This document shows positions 10,455-20,252 of a stretch of DNA of 64,000 nucleotides, piece after piece. Under the pieces are notes generated by a model, which was not told where the DNA came from, made no database searches, and saw nothing but the letters and a program-made list of their open reading frames with translations. Both the position numbers and the translations under genes were made by a program. The DNA comes from Podospora bellae-mahoneyi (Eukaryota; Ascomycota; Sordariomycetes; Sordariales; Podosporaceae), in NCBI RefSeq assembly GCF_035222275.1, contig NW_026946359.1, positions 2,976,001 to 3,040,000 on the forward strand, given 5' to 3'. The first letter of the stretch is position 1, and the number at the start of each line of letters is the position of its first letter.

Positions 10455-12430
10455 ATGGATCCGGCTCCCCGTCCCAACGCCCTCAAGTCGATGGGCCATA
10501 GGCTGTCACTGACCAAACTAAGAAGAGCGTTGAGTGGCAGGAAAAAGAAGCTTGAGGAGATCCAGGAACCCGACGAACCCTACCAGACAACACCAACAAC
10601 AACCAAACCAGAGGAGGGGCAAGAAGAAGAAGAAGAAGAAGACGACGACGACGATATGAACGAAGGAAACACTGTCATCGGCCTGCTAGGTGGAGGGCAG
10701 TTGGGCCGCATGCTTTGCGAGGCCGCGAACCCGCTGGGAATCGACATTGCCATTTTGGACGAACACAATGCGCCGGCCAAGCAGGCGCACAACACCAACC
10801 GCCACGTTGTTGGCTCTTTCAAGGACCCCGGGCGCATCAAAGAGCTCGCTGCCCGCTCTGACTATCTCTCAGTTGAGATTGAGCATGTCGACACCGAGGT
10901 GCTCGAGGACATTGAGAAGAATGGCGTCCCCGTTGAGATCAACGGTGAGATTGTTACTCACAGACCACCAATTCACCCATCATGGAGAACTCTCCGTCTC
11001 ATTCAGGACAAGTATCTCCAAAAGGAGCACTTCAAGTCCAGCGGCAAGACGATCCCTATTGCTGAGCAAATAGCCATCGAGTCTGGCGATGCCGCCCTTG
11101 ACTCGCTCAAAAAGGCTGGCAAGCAGTTTGGTTTCCCATTCATGCTCAAGGCTCGCAAGGGGAGTTATGATGGAAGAGGAAACTTCAAGGTCGACAGCGA
11201 GGATGATTTTGCGGAAGCGATCAAGGCTCTGGGAACACTGCCTCTTTATGCCGAGAAGTGGGCTCCCTTCGTCAAGGAGCTCGCTGTTATGGTCATCAGG
11301 ACAGAGGACAGCGACGGCAAGCTCAAGAACTGTGTCGCCTACCCGGCAGTTGAGACCATTCACGAGGACAGCATTTGCACCAAGGTGTTCATGCCCCCAA
11401 GAGACGTCTCTGAGGATATCTGTGAGAAGGCGAGGAAACTTGCTACCGAGGTTATCAGCACATTGTGGGGGAGGGGTGTCTTTGCCGTAGAGATGTTTCT
11501 CCTCGAGGATGGTAAGCCATTGCACCATCAGTCTTGACGCAACAAGCTAATACGATTTCAGCTTCTCTCATGATCAACGAGGTTGCTCCTCGCCCTCACA
11601 ACTCTGGCCACTACACTATCGAGGCAGTCCCTTACATGTCCCAGTACAAGGCTCAGCTCCACGCTGTTCTTGATCTCCCGGTCCCGGACAAGCTCATCCC
11701 CAGAGTCCAGTCCTCCATCATGCTGAACATTCTCGGTGGAGCCAAGCCAGACTCTCACCACCACCTCTCCGGTCTGGCGCGGAGCACATACGACGACGAC
11801 ATGGACGTCTATCTCCACCTATACAACAAGGAGTCCAAGCCTAGTCGTAAGATTGGTCACATCACCCTCACCGGATTCTGCTCAGTCCAAGAGCTCGAGG
11901 CCAAGGCGAAGCCCTTTATCGATCTCGTCGACCAAATCAGACTTGACCGCCTCGAGGCCACCTCGGAAACTCTCCGTCCTACCCAGGAGACTAACGGCTC
12001 GGCCAAGCCTGCGGAAAAAGCCCCCGTAGAACCTGCTACCGATAACCACGTTGAGGCCCAAGAGCTGTCTGCTGAGGCAGCCTCCAGTGACAAGCCCCTG
12101 GTCCTGGTAACAATGGGCTCCGACTCTGACCTCCCCGTCCTCAAAGCTGGCTTGGACATCCTGAAGGAGTTCAACGTCCCCTATGCTCTGGATATCACCT
12201 CGGCCCACCGCACACCAAAGTACATGATGAAGGTGGCCGACGAGGCGGCTGGCAAGGGCATCAAGGTGATTATCGCTGCTGCCGGTGGAGCGGCTCACTT
12301 GCCGGGTATGATCTCTTCTGAGACGCCGCTGCCGGTGATTGGTGTGCCGGTCAAGGCTACGCACTTGGATGGGATTGATAGTTTGTTGAGTATTGTGCAG
12401 ATGCCGGTATGTACCCTACCTTTTGGGTGA

Positions 12431-12464
<34 letters not shown>

Positions 12465-12685
12465 GGCTGACAAAGAAACAGAGAGGCGTCCCTACTGCTA
12501 CGGTGGGTATCAATAACTCGACTAATGCTGCGCTGTTGGCGATCAGGATCTTGGGGGCGTTTGTGCCAGAGTATCAGCAGGCTATGAAGAAATATCAGGT
12601 TGATATGGAGGAGGCGGTGATTGTGAAGGGGACTAAGTTGAGGGAGGGGGGGGATGCGGCTTATCTGGCGGGGATGAAGAAATAG
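10455..12685 (+). CDS. ade2: phosphoribosylaminoimidazole carboxylase Ade2
   Basis: Exons 10455-11511, 11562-12406 and 12482-12685, all in frame. From the first ATG the product is 701 residues; from an internal ATG at 10656 it is 634, close to the usual Ade2 start ([16 protein letters not shown]). The N-terminal part is an ATP-grasp PurK-like domain and the C-terminal part (about residues 530-700 of the long form) is PurE-like, with [18 protein letters not shown] and [12 protein letters not shown]. Together they carboxylate AIR to CAIR in purine synthesis, in the cytosol. The extra 67 residues are basic, then a Glu/Asp run, and could be a real extension or 5' UTR. Intron 2 carries TGA and TGG triplet repeats. 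A second purine gene, ade17, is at 45-47 kb. Confidence 0.95.
12429..12466 (+). repeat. (TGA)n(TGG)n triplet repeat in ade2 intron 2
   Basis: About seven TGA units followed by TGG units inside a 75-base intron, next to the acceptor. Confidence 0.9.
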
Positions 12686-13037
12686 ATGCAACGGTTGTAG
12701 GTTGAAATGTGTGCGAGTTATATCGGAGTGGGGGAAAGTGGGTACATAAAATGGTGATAGGTCCGGAGTAACTTGTAGGATGGCGAGTAGCTTTGCTTTT
12801 TCGTTTGTTCGTCCTTATCTCTCAATGTCACATTTGGCAATTTTTGGCCAAGTAGTTCCACCCAGCTGCTGATGATACAAATGTTTTTGCTATATCTGGT
12901 CAACTGGTTCCATCGAGGAGCGTCATTCTTCATTCCAGTCACAACCCCTCCGCCCGGCCAGCTTCTCCTCTCAAAACATATTCACGCATGCACAAATTCC
13001 TTCTGTCATACAACAACCCTGCCCCCTTTCTCCCCTC
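12686..13037. other. convergent 3' region, ade2 and TMEM70-like gene
   Basis: Facing 3' ends of two genes; I see nothing else in it. Confidence 0.45.
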
Positions 13038-14137
13038 TCACTGCCCAGTCTTCTTCCCGCCACCACCCACCCCCTTCTCCCCAGCCCTACTCCCAATCCC
13101 CTCGGCGATATCCTTCCAAACCCACCCCGCCCTGCAATTCTTCTCATTCCCCTCCTGGATGTTGAACTTCCCCACCGCCCTCCACCTCCACCACTTCCTC
13201 TTCTCGTTGACCGCCGTCGTATCCCGCGTGAAATTCACCATGCCGAAGCGCTCCCTTGTCGGCTTGAGATCAGACAGCATCATGGACGAGTGGCGGGGCG
13301 TCCCCGTCAGGCTGAGGGTGGTGATGTCGACCTGGGTGTTTGGCGGGGCTGTTTTGGCAAAACGCTGGAGGATGGAGGTCGACCAGCGGGCGTAGGGGGG
13401 CAGGCGGAGGTGGATGAAGGTCACGAAGGGAGTGGTGAAGTAGCCGACGTAGAGGAGAGGGATGAGGCCGCAGGCGAGGGAGGCGAGGGGGTACTGGGGG
13501 GGGGCGCCGGATTTGATGTAGTGGGGGGTTAGGACTAGGCCGAAGCCGGCGAAGAGGAGGAGGGTTGCGAAGCGGAGGGTGCCGAGGAAGGTTGTTTCTT
13601 TGATAGGGAGGTTAGCTAAAATGGGGATAGGATATAAGGTGGGGGAGGCGGGAGGGGGGCTTACTGCCTGTGCCGGCGTGGTAGATCATTAGGCGTTCGG
13701 GGTATTCTGGTTGGGGGTGTCAGCTTTGATGTGTGTCAGTTGAAAGGTGATGAGGGAGATGACATACCGGTCTTTTCCTTTTTTCCGTGGCCTTGTTGCT
13801 GCTGCTGCTGTTGCTGTTGCTGTTGCTGCCCACCCTTGGCTTTTTCTGCTTCGGCGAGCAGCGCTTGCTCTTCGAGTGCTACGTTTTTGGTGGAGGTTTG
13901 AGAATTGGGTCTGGATGCATAAGTTGCTCTTAGTATAAGTGAGGATTGATGACTCCCTAGTCTGAGGATTTGTGGTCTGGTTATTGTTGTGGTTGTTGTG
14001 GTTGTTGATGTGAGTGATGAGAGAGCTCGGGCGGTGGTAATAATATGAGGGTATGTTGACAGCTTGACACCTCCCCGCACCCCGTTGCTGAGCAGTGCTC
14101 GAGATAAGCCTCCAGTTAGTCTCAATTGAATTGTCAT
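13038..14137 (-). CDS. mitochondrial TMEM70/TMEM186-like membrane protein
   Basis: Three exons on the minus strand: 14137-13768, 13706-13665 and 13597-13038 (972 nt, 323 residues). I start at the ATG giving MTIQLRLTGGLSRALL, an Arg-rich, acid-free stretch typical of a mitochondrial presequence. Then come a Thr run, a linker with 12 or more glutamines, and YPERLMIYHAGTGKTTFLG, which spans both splice joins. Two hydrophobic segments follow (about residues 143-160 and 172-192), then a soluble C-terminal domain with FVTFIHLRLPPYARWS and VNFTRDTTAVNEKRKWW. This arrangement recalls the TMEM70-type family of inner-membrane assembly factors for ATP synthase or complex I. I am confident of a mitochondrial two-span protein, less so of the family name. 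The poly-Q lies between targeting and membrane parts. Confidence 0.75.
13795..13829 (-). repeat. CAG/CAA repeat encoding poly-Q
   Basis: Mixed CAA and CAG codons on the minus strand encode an uninterrupted glutamine run within the TMEM70-like protein. Confidence 0.9.
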
Positions 14138-14919
14138 GGTTTTAGAATTGGCTTGTGAAAGCAGAATCATGAGTGAACCTCTCAGAGGTAAGATGGGTAA
14201 GAATTTCCAGATTGGATGTTTGAACGACTGATGAGTGGGTGGGTGTAACCAATCAAACTGCTGTGTGGGAGCTGTGGTGGAAAGTGGCCCAAGCTCCTTG
14301 GACGACACATCAACTCGGCGACCATCAAGGTATTTCAGAGATGGGAAAGGAAATCTCACGTTTGACGTCTGCCAATATTCAGGAGACGGCACCGCCTTTT
14401 TCGCTTCATTGAAGAAAGAGAGTCGATGCGGGCCGAGTTATGAGACAACTGCTGATCAGCACGCTGTCTCGCCCCCTTAACTGCTCACGGGACCTGCAAG
14501 GTTCGAGATCTTTCATCTTCCCACAAAGCTCTCGCTCCTCACCATGATCGCCACTGGCACATTCCTCCAAGTTCTGACTCGGATTCAACAACAATGAGCA
14601 AGTGTCAAGATATCATCCTCTCCGCCGAGAATCTCATGGCGGCCGGAGGTTCTGAAATATTTCCAGCGGCCCCTGAAGTGTTCAGGAGAAATGCCTTGAA
14701 AGCAAAGAGCATAAAGGAACCTACCTTGTGTTTCCACAACAATCTTTTGCGATCCAGATGCCATAAAGACCCATTCAATCCCATCCCGAGATGAGAAGTT
14801 GAAGTTAGGTATAGAGGTAGGCAGATAGCTACCGACATCTTGATCTCATCAAGTCTCAACTTAACTTCTAACACCTGTCCACGATACTAATAACTCAGTC
14901 CTCATTGAGACTTCATCAA
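14138..14919. promoter_or_regulatory. divergent region between the TMEM70-like gene and the first secreted-protein gene
   Basis: Holds two divergent promoters. The 66-codon plus-strand frame at 14594 has no domain. No TATA box is evident before the secreted-protein gene. Confidence 0.4.
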
Positions 14920-15333
14920 GATGTTTGTATGTCCTTCTACCACCGCTCCGCTCTTCGCTTATTTTTCCTGACCCAAGAAACTCGGCAGTTCTACCTCCTT
15001 GCCTTTGTGACGACCGCCTTTTTGGTACTGGAGATCGTCAAATCAGGCAACTCGTCACCGCAATCCAAGCCGGATCACCAGAACGAATTCACGACTACCT
15101 CTACTTGGAAACTCAAATGCTCGCCTTTTTCGGTTCCTGGGCGTGCTCGGAACGCCGCCCTGTGGTGTACACCGCAGCGTTTTTATTGTGATGTAGATGG
15201 AGAAACGAGATGCAAGTACGCTCGGGGTCACGAATTTGATGAACGGTGCGTCAGCATGTGTCAATGCAGAAGGAATGTTGTCCCCGGAGTCGACCCCCTG
15301 TTTGACACAGAGAGGCCGGTGCGCCGTATTTAG
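14920..15333 (+). CDS. small secreted cysteine-rich protein, copy 1
   Basis: Two exons. The first is only 6 nt (14920-14925, Met-Phe). The second, 14989-15333, follows a 63-base phase-0 intron (GTATGT donor, CTGAC branch, GGCAG acceptor). Product 116 residues. A hydrophobic segment FYLLAFVTTAFLVLEIV starts right after the intron and acts as signal peptide or anchor. The mature part has the spacing C-x15-C-x6-C-x19-C-x3-C-x-C (plus one extra Cys inside the x19 loop) and ends CQCRRNV plus an acidic tail. The intron placement and cysteine layout match two genes downstream (16007, 17706). I do not recognise the family. Small size, secretion and even cysteine number suggest an effector-like or antimicrobial role, which is inference. 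It is the most divergent of the three. Confidence 0.65.
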   Translation, partial: DVCMSFYHRSALRLFFLTQETRQFYLLAFVTTAFLVLEIVKSGNSSPQSKPDHQNEFTTTSTWKLKCSPFSVPGRARNAALWCTPQRFYCDVDGETRCKYARGHEFDERCVSMCQCRRNVVPGVDPLFDTERPVRRI

Positions 15334-16006
15334 AAAGAAGAAACTTGGGGGGGAGGGGTCGTTGTGGTTATAGTTGGAGACAATAATGGTTTGGATTGGC
15401 CGATATGATCATGATAATGGATTTGATCTCCATCCAATTGTAGTCTTTGACTTGCACTCCCGCTTGATCAAGTGACGGTTGAGGTGGGTTCTTTCTTCTG
15501 AGGCGTACCAGTAGTAATTCAAAATGGATATCATCAGCATCGCCGATATCTTCACTTCTCCATCGAATTGCCTGGGCGGACCCAAGAAATCCAAGACACT
15601 TCGGAATAATTTCTTAGCTTTCGGGTCCAACCTGAAGCAAACTGGCGATCTTCGGAACACAGTTACCGGACTGCAAGACATTGTCATCTCCGGCGAGTTC
15701 TTCAAACTCTCTTTGAAGATAAGCCACCGAGGAGAACCACAATGCGGGCCGAAACTACAAGACAGATCAACAGCTAATCACCGTATCCGCAACGGGGGGT
15801 CTCAACATCGTTATGTTCATCCGAAAACGAGTCCAGTTATTCGTTTAGCTCTACAACTATAAAGGGATCGCATAGACACTCAAATTCAGACTGAACTTTT
15901 GGACCCTGCAAGCTCTTCAGTCGACAATATCAGCTCACCACAAAATCCATCTAATCACAACCTGCCCAGCTTGCTTTCTCTTGCCCTCTCGCCCAAGTCC
16001 AGCACA
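15334..16006. promoter_or_regulatory. region between secreted-protein copies 1 and 2
   Basis: Includes a 112-codon plus-strand frame (15524-15862, starting MDIISIADIF) with no known domain; it ends where the TATA box of copy 2 lies and I do not call it. A TATAAAG box is at 15857-15863. Confidence 0.4.
15857..15863 (+). promoter_or_regulatory. TATA box of secreted-protein copy 2
   Basis: TATAAAG, 150 bases before the start codon at 16007, in a context (TATAAAGGGATC) that resembles the box before copy 3. Confidence 0.5.
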
Positions 16007-16386
16007 ATGAAGGTGTGTCCCTCGATAGGTAGCAACTGCCAATATCCACTTTCTGATCTAGCATGCCTATCCAGTTCTCCCTCCTCACCGTCCTCGCCAT
16101 GGGCACCGCATTTCACCAGGCCCTTGCCTCGCCCGTTATGTCCGATTCGGCACCGGCCAAACGACAAGACCTTGTCACCCCGTTCGTGATCGAATGCTCA
16201 CCGGGGACTGTCCCTGGTGGTGGGGACCCCAACGTCTTCTGCTCACGCAATGGGATCTCCTGCACTCTGGATGGAGAGCTGGAATGGACACCTACTACGA
16301 CGGATCAAGCCCCTGAGCAAGTCTGCTTCGAGATCTGCTACTGCCGCGTCAACGTCATTCTCGACCCGCCTGCCGGTGGTATTTAG
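16007..16386 (+). CDS. small secreted cysteine-rich protein, copy 2
   Basis: First exon of 6 nt (16007-16012, Met-Lys), 62-base phase-0 intron, second exon 16075-16386; 105 residues. I chose the acceptor ATCCAG before TTC because it gives MKFSLLTVLAMGTAF, a clean signal peptide, and matches the intron position of copies 1 and 3. An alternative ATG at 16063, which lies inside the intron, also yields a signal peptide. Cleavage is likely after ALAS/ALASP. A Lys-Arg pair (AKRQDLV) looks like a Kex2 site leaving an N-terminal Gln. Cysteine pattern C-x14-C-x6-C-x20-C-x3-C-x-C, six cysteines, so three disulfides are possible. Copy 3 shares both ALASP and QDLV. Family unknown to me; a secreted, processed peptide is a fair inference. 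Confidence 0.75.
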
Positions 16387-17705
16387 GGGCTGATTAGAGG
16401 AATATGGCGCTTTGAAGCTGCTGTGGTGCTGAGGGGGTGGTGGTTTTGATGAAAGAGAGGTTGATGTGGGAATAATAAGGATGTTTCTGCTTTGATGGTG
16501 TGTAATAGTGGCTTGCGTTTGTTGCGGTATTTGAAGCCTAATCGGTTGATTTGGTGGCTTCTCTCATCAGCTTAGTAGCTTAGGAATCTATGTGCGTTTT
16601 GTTATTAATTCATAATCTGCTTTGTCTGATACTACAGCACTGCATATTGGACCGCAAATTTCTGTCCAAGGTGAGAGTTATCATCGAGTTAGGGCACCCT
16701 TAAACGTTATATTCTTCCATTATGTCTCACCAGTCCTTCTCAAGTCAAAATCTTCCGTGGGCTTGAAACAATCAGAATGCAAAGCAGCATCATCTTCAAA
16801 CCTTCTTAGTGTGTTACCTGCCTAACGAGAGGTGATACGAACCGAAATATAACACAGCACCAAGCCAAACAACTTTCCCGCACCGCTTGGTTACCTTATC
16901 CTGAATCCCATACAATTACGGTACAATGAGAATCTCGCAATCTTCACACTGTTGATGAGGACGGTTTCTACATGACTCCCGCGTAGCAAGCTATCTTGAA
17001 CACACCGATGAACCGAGACAAGGCTTGGTGCTGTCCATCTAGCGCGTGATTGTCACTTGAAGGTCCGCAACGAGATTCAAAGAGACATGATGAACAAACC
17101 ACAGCTGTGTTAATCAACAGACTCAAACCAAAGAGCCTATCAAAGACACCAACGTCATAGACATCAGAGGGGATAACCGCTACAGGGGAGTATACCTCTT
17201 TCTCTGGCAGAGCCAGCCTACAAGGCAGCATTTTTCTCCCCTACTCTCTCCCAAGCCATGTAGCTCAACTTCTCAACACAGCTTCCAGTTTCCCGCTGGG
17301 TCGGTGCTCACAAAGCGTCAGACCGTGTACCAGCTGGTTTGCAACGATGCGGTCTTGAGCACCGCCCAATTCTCACCTACACTGGACAAATCACGGCCCA
17401 TTTGAAAACCATACCGCGAACAGTTTAAACCCTCCCGCTATCAGCCGGAAGCCATCGCATCAGCCCAACTCCCATTGCTTCCGGCAGAGTCTCGTCGATA
17501 GATACCCCGAAACAGAAGGAATGTACACACTAGGTAAGGTAGCCAACACAGCTGGAATGAAGACGGGTTCATCAAAAACCCTGACATCACCGCCCCGATC
17601 TGCCGGAACATAAAAAGGGTCCCAAGACAGTTTCGGTCTCACTTAACCCTCCTTCGGACAACCCACCCACCAACCCAAGAAATCTCCCAAGTCCACCGCT
17701 CAAAA
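16387..17705. other. 1.3 kb between secreted-protein copies 2 and 3
   Basis: Fairly A/T-rich, with no reading frame that shows a domain, signal peptide or the family's cysteine pattern on either strand. It contains the promoter of copy 3 (CATAAAAAG at 17609-17617). Confidence 0.45.
17609..17617 (+). promoter_or_regulatory. TATA-like box of secreted-protein copy 3
   Basis: CATAAAAAG followed by GGTCCC, about 95 bases before the start codon at 17706. Confidence 0.45.
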
Positions 17706-18006
17706 ATGAAGAAGGTAAATCACCCCTTCTTCCAGCCATCCCCTTCCACTAACAAAAACCATCCAGTTCACCCTCCTCACCCTCCTGGCCCTGGCCCAAC
17801 GACATGCCCTCGCCTCGCCCCTCGTCTCCCTCCCTCAAGACCTTGTCGTCCGGTCCTTGCGGTGCGACTTTGGCACCGCCTCCATCCAGGCCGACACGGC
17901 AAAGTGCACAGCTGAGGGCGTCTTTTGCAAAGAAAGCATCGGCGTGGTGATCACCGCCGGCACTGCCGCGGCTTACACCTGCCTGCAGCAGTGCAGCTGC
18001 ATGTAG
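17706..18006 (+). CDS. small secreted cysteine-rich protein, copy 3
   Basis: First exon of 9 nt (17706-17714, Met-Lys-Lys), 52-base phase-0 intron (GTAAAT donor, ATCCAG acceptor), second exon 17767-18006; 82 residues. Signal peptide MKKFTLLTLLALA, then RHALASPL. The mature part begins near QDLVVRSLRC and has the spacing C-x13-C-x6-C-x17-C-x3-C-x-C, ending CSCM. Shared features with copy 2 are ALASP, QDLV and all six cysteines in the same order. It is the shortest member and lacks both the Kex2-like pair and the tail after the last cysteine. Too short to have been listed as a long ORF, but the splice-defined frame is clean. Function unknown. Confidence 0.7.
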
Positions 18007-18391
18007 CGAACCTGCAACTAGCTACCTAGCCTCTTGGAGGACATGTGTCAGGCGTTTGGGATAATGCATGTGCCCGATGATAGGCTCTTAATAATAATAC
18101 AGTAATATATCATCCCGCCGTTATCCCCTTGATGATGTTTACACCCCCCGCTGCCTGTTCTGCTCTCACGGCGAGATGAAGACAAAGAAAAGATTTATTT
18201 GCAAAAACCAGCCTTATCATGTCTAGATAGCTTACCATATGAGACTCTTCCATATTCAGACAGAAACAAATGACATGTCTTCCAGTTCTTCCTAAACACT
18301 GCCCCCACTAGACAAGAAGAATCTTTCTTGGAATTACTGTCGATTAGCCCCTAAGGTCAAAAACACTTACACCTACCCAAACCAACCACCC
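18007..18391. other. convergent 3' region, secreted copy 3 and cus2
   Basis: Facing 3' ends; includes the AATAATAATACAGTAATA stretch at 18090-18107, likely 3' end formation signals. No gene seen. Confidence 0.4.
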
Positions 18392-19881
18392 CTACTCACT
18401 CTCCTCCCCCTCCTCCCCCCCAGCATCCCTACTCTTCCTAAATCTCTCCCTCCCTGTCGCAAAAAACGCCTCCACTGTCCTCCCATCAAACTTCCTCCCG
18501 TGCATCTTGCTCAGACACTTCTCCGCCGCCTCCCGACTCCCAAACTTGACCATCACAATCCCCTCCTCCTCCTGATCATACAAAATAACATTGTTCACCT
18601 TCCCCAACATCTCACACTCCTCCCTGATATCATCCTTGATGTCCAACAGCGCAGCTGGATCCTCCTCCAGCTCCTCCAGCGTAAACATGTGCCTCAAAAT
18701 GACAACCTTGTCCCACTTCCCCCCTCCCCCACCCACCTTTTCCTCCTCCTCATCCGACCAATCCGCCAACTTGGCCGATAACTTCTGCGTCTTTCTAATA
18801 ATCTTTTGCTTATCCTGACTGGCCTTCTTGTTGTTGTTATTACCCCCCTCCTGTTTCACCCCCCCTCCCCCCCCATTACCCCCCTCCCCATCCCCCTTTT
18901 CCTCATCATACTTCACCCTCTTATAACTCATATCCGCCGCCTGAACCCTCATTTTCGTCCCCCCCTCTCCAAATCGAAAATCCGTGTCATCCAGCAACAT
19001 AATCGCCATCTCCACGCTCTGCGGCTTGAAAAAAACCACCAGCGCGTCCCCCTTAAACTTTCCCTCCCCGTCCGTGTACATCTTGATTCTCGGCCTCCCC
19101 GAGTCAATCTCCTCGGCAATAACCCCGCACTTTCGCGAAAACAACTCGGCCACTTCTTCGACTGTCGCGTCCGACGGAAGACCAGTGACGTACACGGCCG
19201 TGTTTTGCCTTGGTTGCGGGGGCGGGCGTTGCTTCTTTTTGCTTTTTGTTGAGGTGCCATTCTGTGAGGAATCCTGTTGTGGGGGGAAAAGAAAGAAAAG
19301 GTAAAGGTATGGTTAGTGTTCTGTCCTTCGGGTTGCATAATGGTGGTGCTTTGATATCATCCAGAAAAGAGGAACGGGTATATCGAGGCGAAAAAGTTTC
19401 TTTATTGTTCTCAGATTGTCTGGTGTGATATGGTGTCTTTCTTCTCTTCGCGTATAGAAACATCATCACGGAGGTAGGTAGTGAAGGAAGGATAAGAAAA
19501 AAAAAAAAAAAAAGAGAGAGAAAAAAAAAAAAGGAAAACAAACACAGCACGTAGCCGATGTTGCAAAAATGGTGGTGTGTTCGCTCTTCGCGGCAAGCTT
19601 ACCTCTCTATCATCCCCATACCCCATCTTCCTCTTCACACCCTGCGCCGACCCATCATCATCATCCACCCCGGGCACCATGTATCCCCTCTGCTGCTGCT
19701 CAATAAGCGCCTCGTCGATGATAGGGATCCAGCGCCTCAGGCCCTCGTCAAACTCGTATTCGGTGCCGTCGTCCTGAACGGCAATGTACTTGTTGTCCAG
19801 CTTCGAAAACGAGATGCGCTCGTCCTGATCAAACAGCTCCTTGTCAGTTGGAAACGTCCAGTATTCGGCTTCGGCGGCCAT
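18392..19881 (-). CDS. cus2: U2 snRNP-associated splicing factor Cus2 / Tat-SF1 homologue
   Basis: Two exons on the minus strand, 19881-19603 and 19273-18392 (1161 nt, 386 residues). The N-terminal part (MAAEAEYWTF... EYEFDEGLRRWIP) is the aromatic tail-binding region typical of Tat-SF1/Cus2. RRM1 starts near TAVYVTGLPSDATVEEV; a Gly/Lys-rich linker and DWSDEEEE follow; the second RRM (UHM-like) starts near KVVILRHMFTLEEL and includes NNVILYDQEEEGIVMVKF and GRTVEAFFATG. Cus2 binds Hsh155/SF3b1 and helps the U2 snRNP fold. The 329-base intron is long for this genome and contains poly-A/GA tracts. Two in-frame acceptors lie 12 bases apart (AACAG and TCACAG), so DSSQ may be optional. Confidence 0.9.
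19498..19536 (+). repeat. A/G-rich low-complexity tract in the cus2 intron
   Basis: Poly-A runs split by AGAGAGAG. On the transcribed (minus) strand this is a long polypyrimidine tract, although far from the acceptor. Confidence 0.85.
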
Positions 19882-20252
19882 GTTGACGGATGGGGTGGTG
19901 GTCAGAAATGGTTTTGGTGTTTGTGTAAAAGGCGAAAAGAGAATCGAGGACGTGGAATGTTTTTTTGAACAGTCGAAACCAGCATTGAAATGACGTTGCG
20001 CCGCTTGCGACAAGAAACCTGGGGTACAGCGGCCTTGGCGCGACGGCCCCACATTGAGGTTGGTGGCCCAGAAGAAAGAGATCGGGGCTGGCACTGTTTA
20101 TTTACGCATTCTACTACCCCTTGGTTCCGTGCAAAGGACAGTCTTGTTATCATTACACATCCCTATTCTATTCATGTCCGTGTTTCTCGACGAGAGGACT
20201 ATAAACGTTCCCTTTATTAAAGAGCCTCCAATCCAGAAATCAAGACGTAGCT
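19882..20252. promoter_or_regulatory. cus2 promoter and rpn13 3' flank
   Basis: Both neighbours are on the minus strand. A CCAAT box is not obvious; I see nothing else of note. Confidence 0.4.

Noticed and set aside
12429-12470. C/D-snoRNA-like boxes (TGATGA ... CTGA) in ade2 intron 2, and similar at 38907-38942 in the LEC1-like gene
   Set aside because: Both are products of TGA/GAT triplet repeats, with no terminal stem or guide-like region.
14420-15790. Similar blocks (ATGCGGGCCGA.., GATATCATC..CGCCGA) upstream of secreted copies 1 and 2
   Set aside because: The two blocks occur in opposite order before the two genes and match weakly, so I do not claim a shared promoter element.
15524-15862. 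112-codon plus-strand frame between secreted copies 1 and 2
   Set aside because: No signal peptide or cysteine pattern; it runs into the TATA box of copy 2; only a vague likeness to N-terminal helices of fungal NLR-type proteins.
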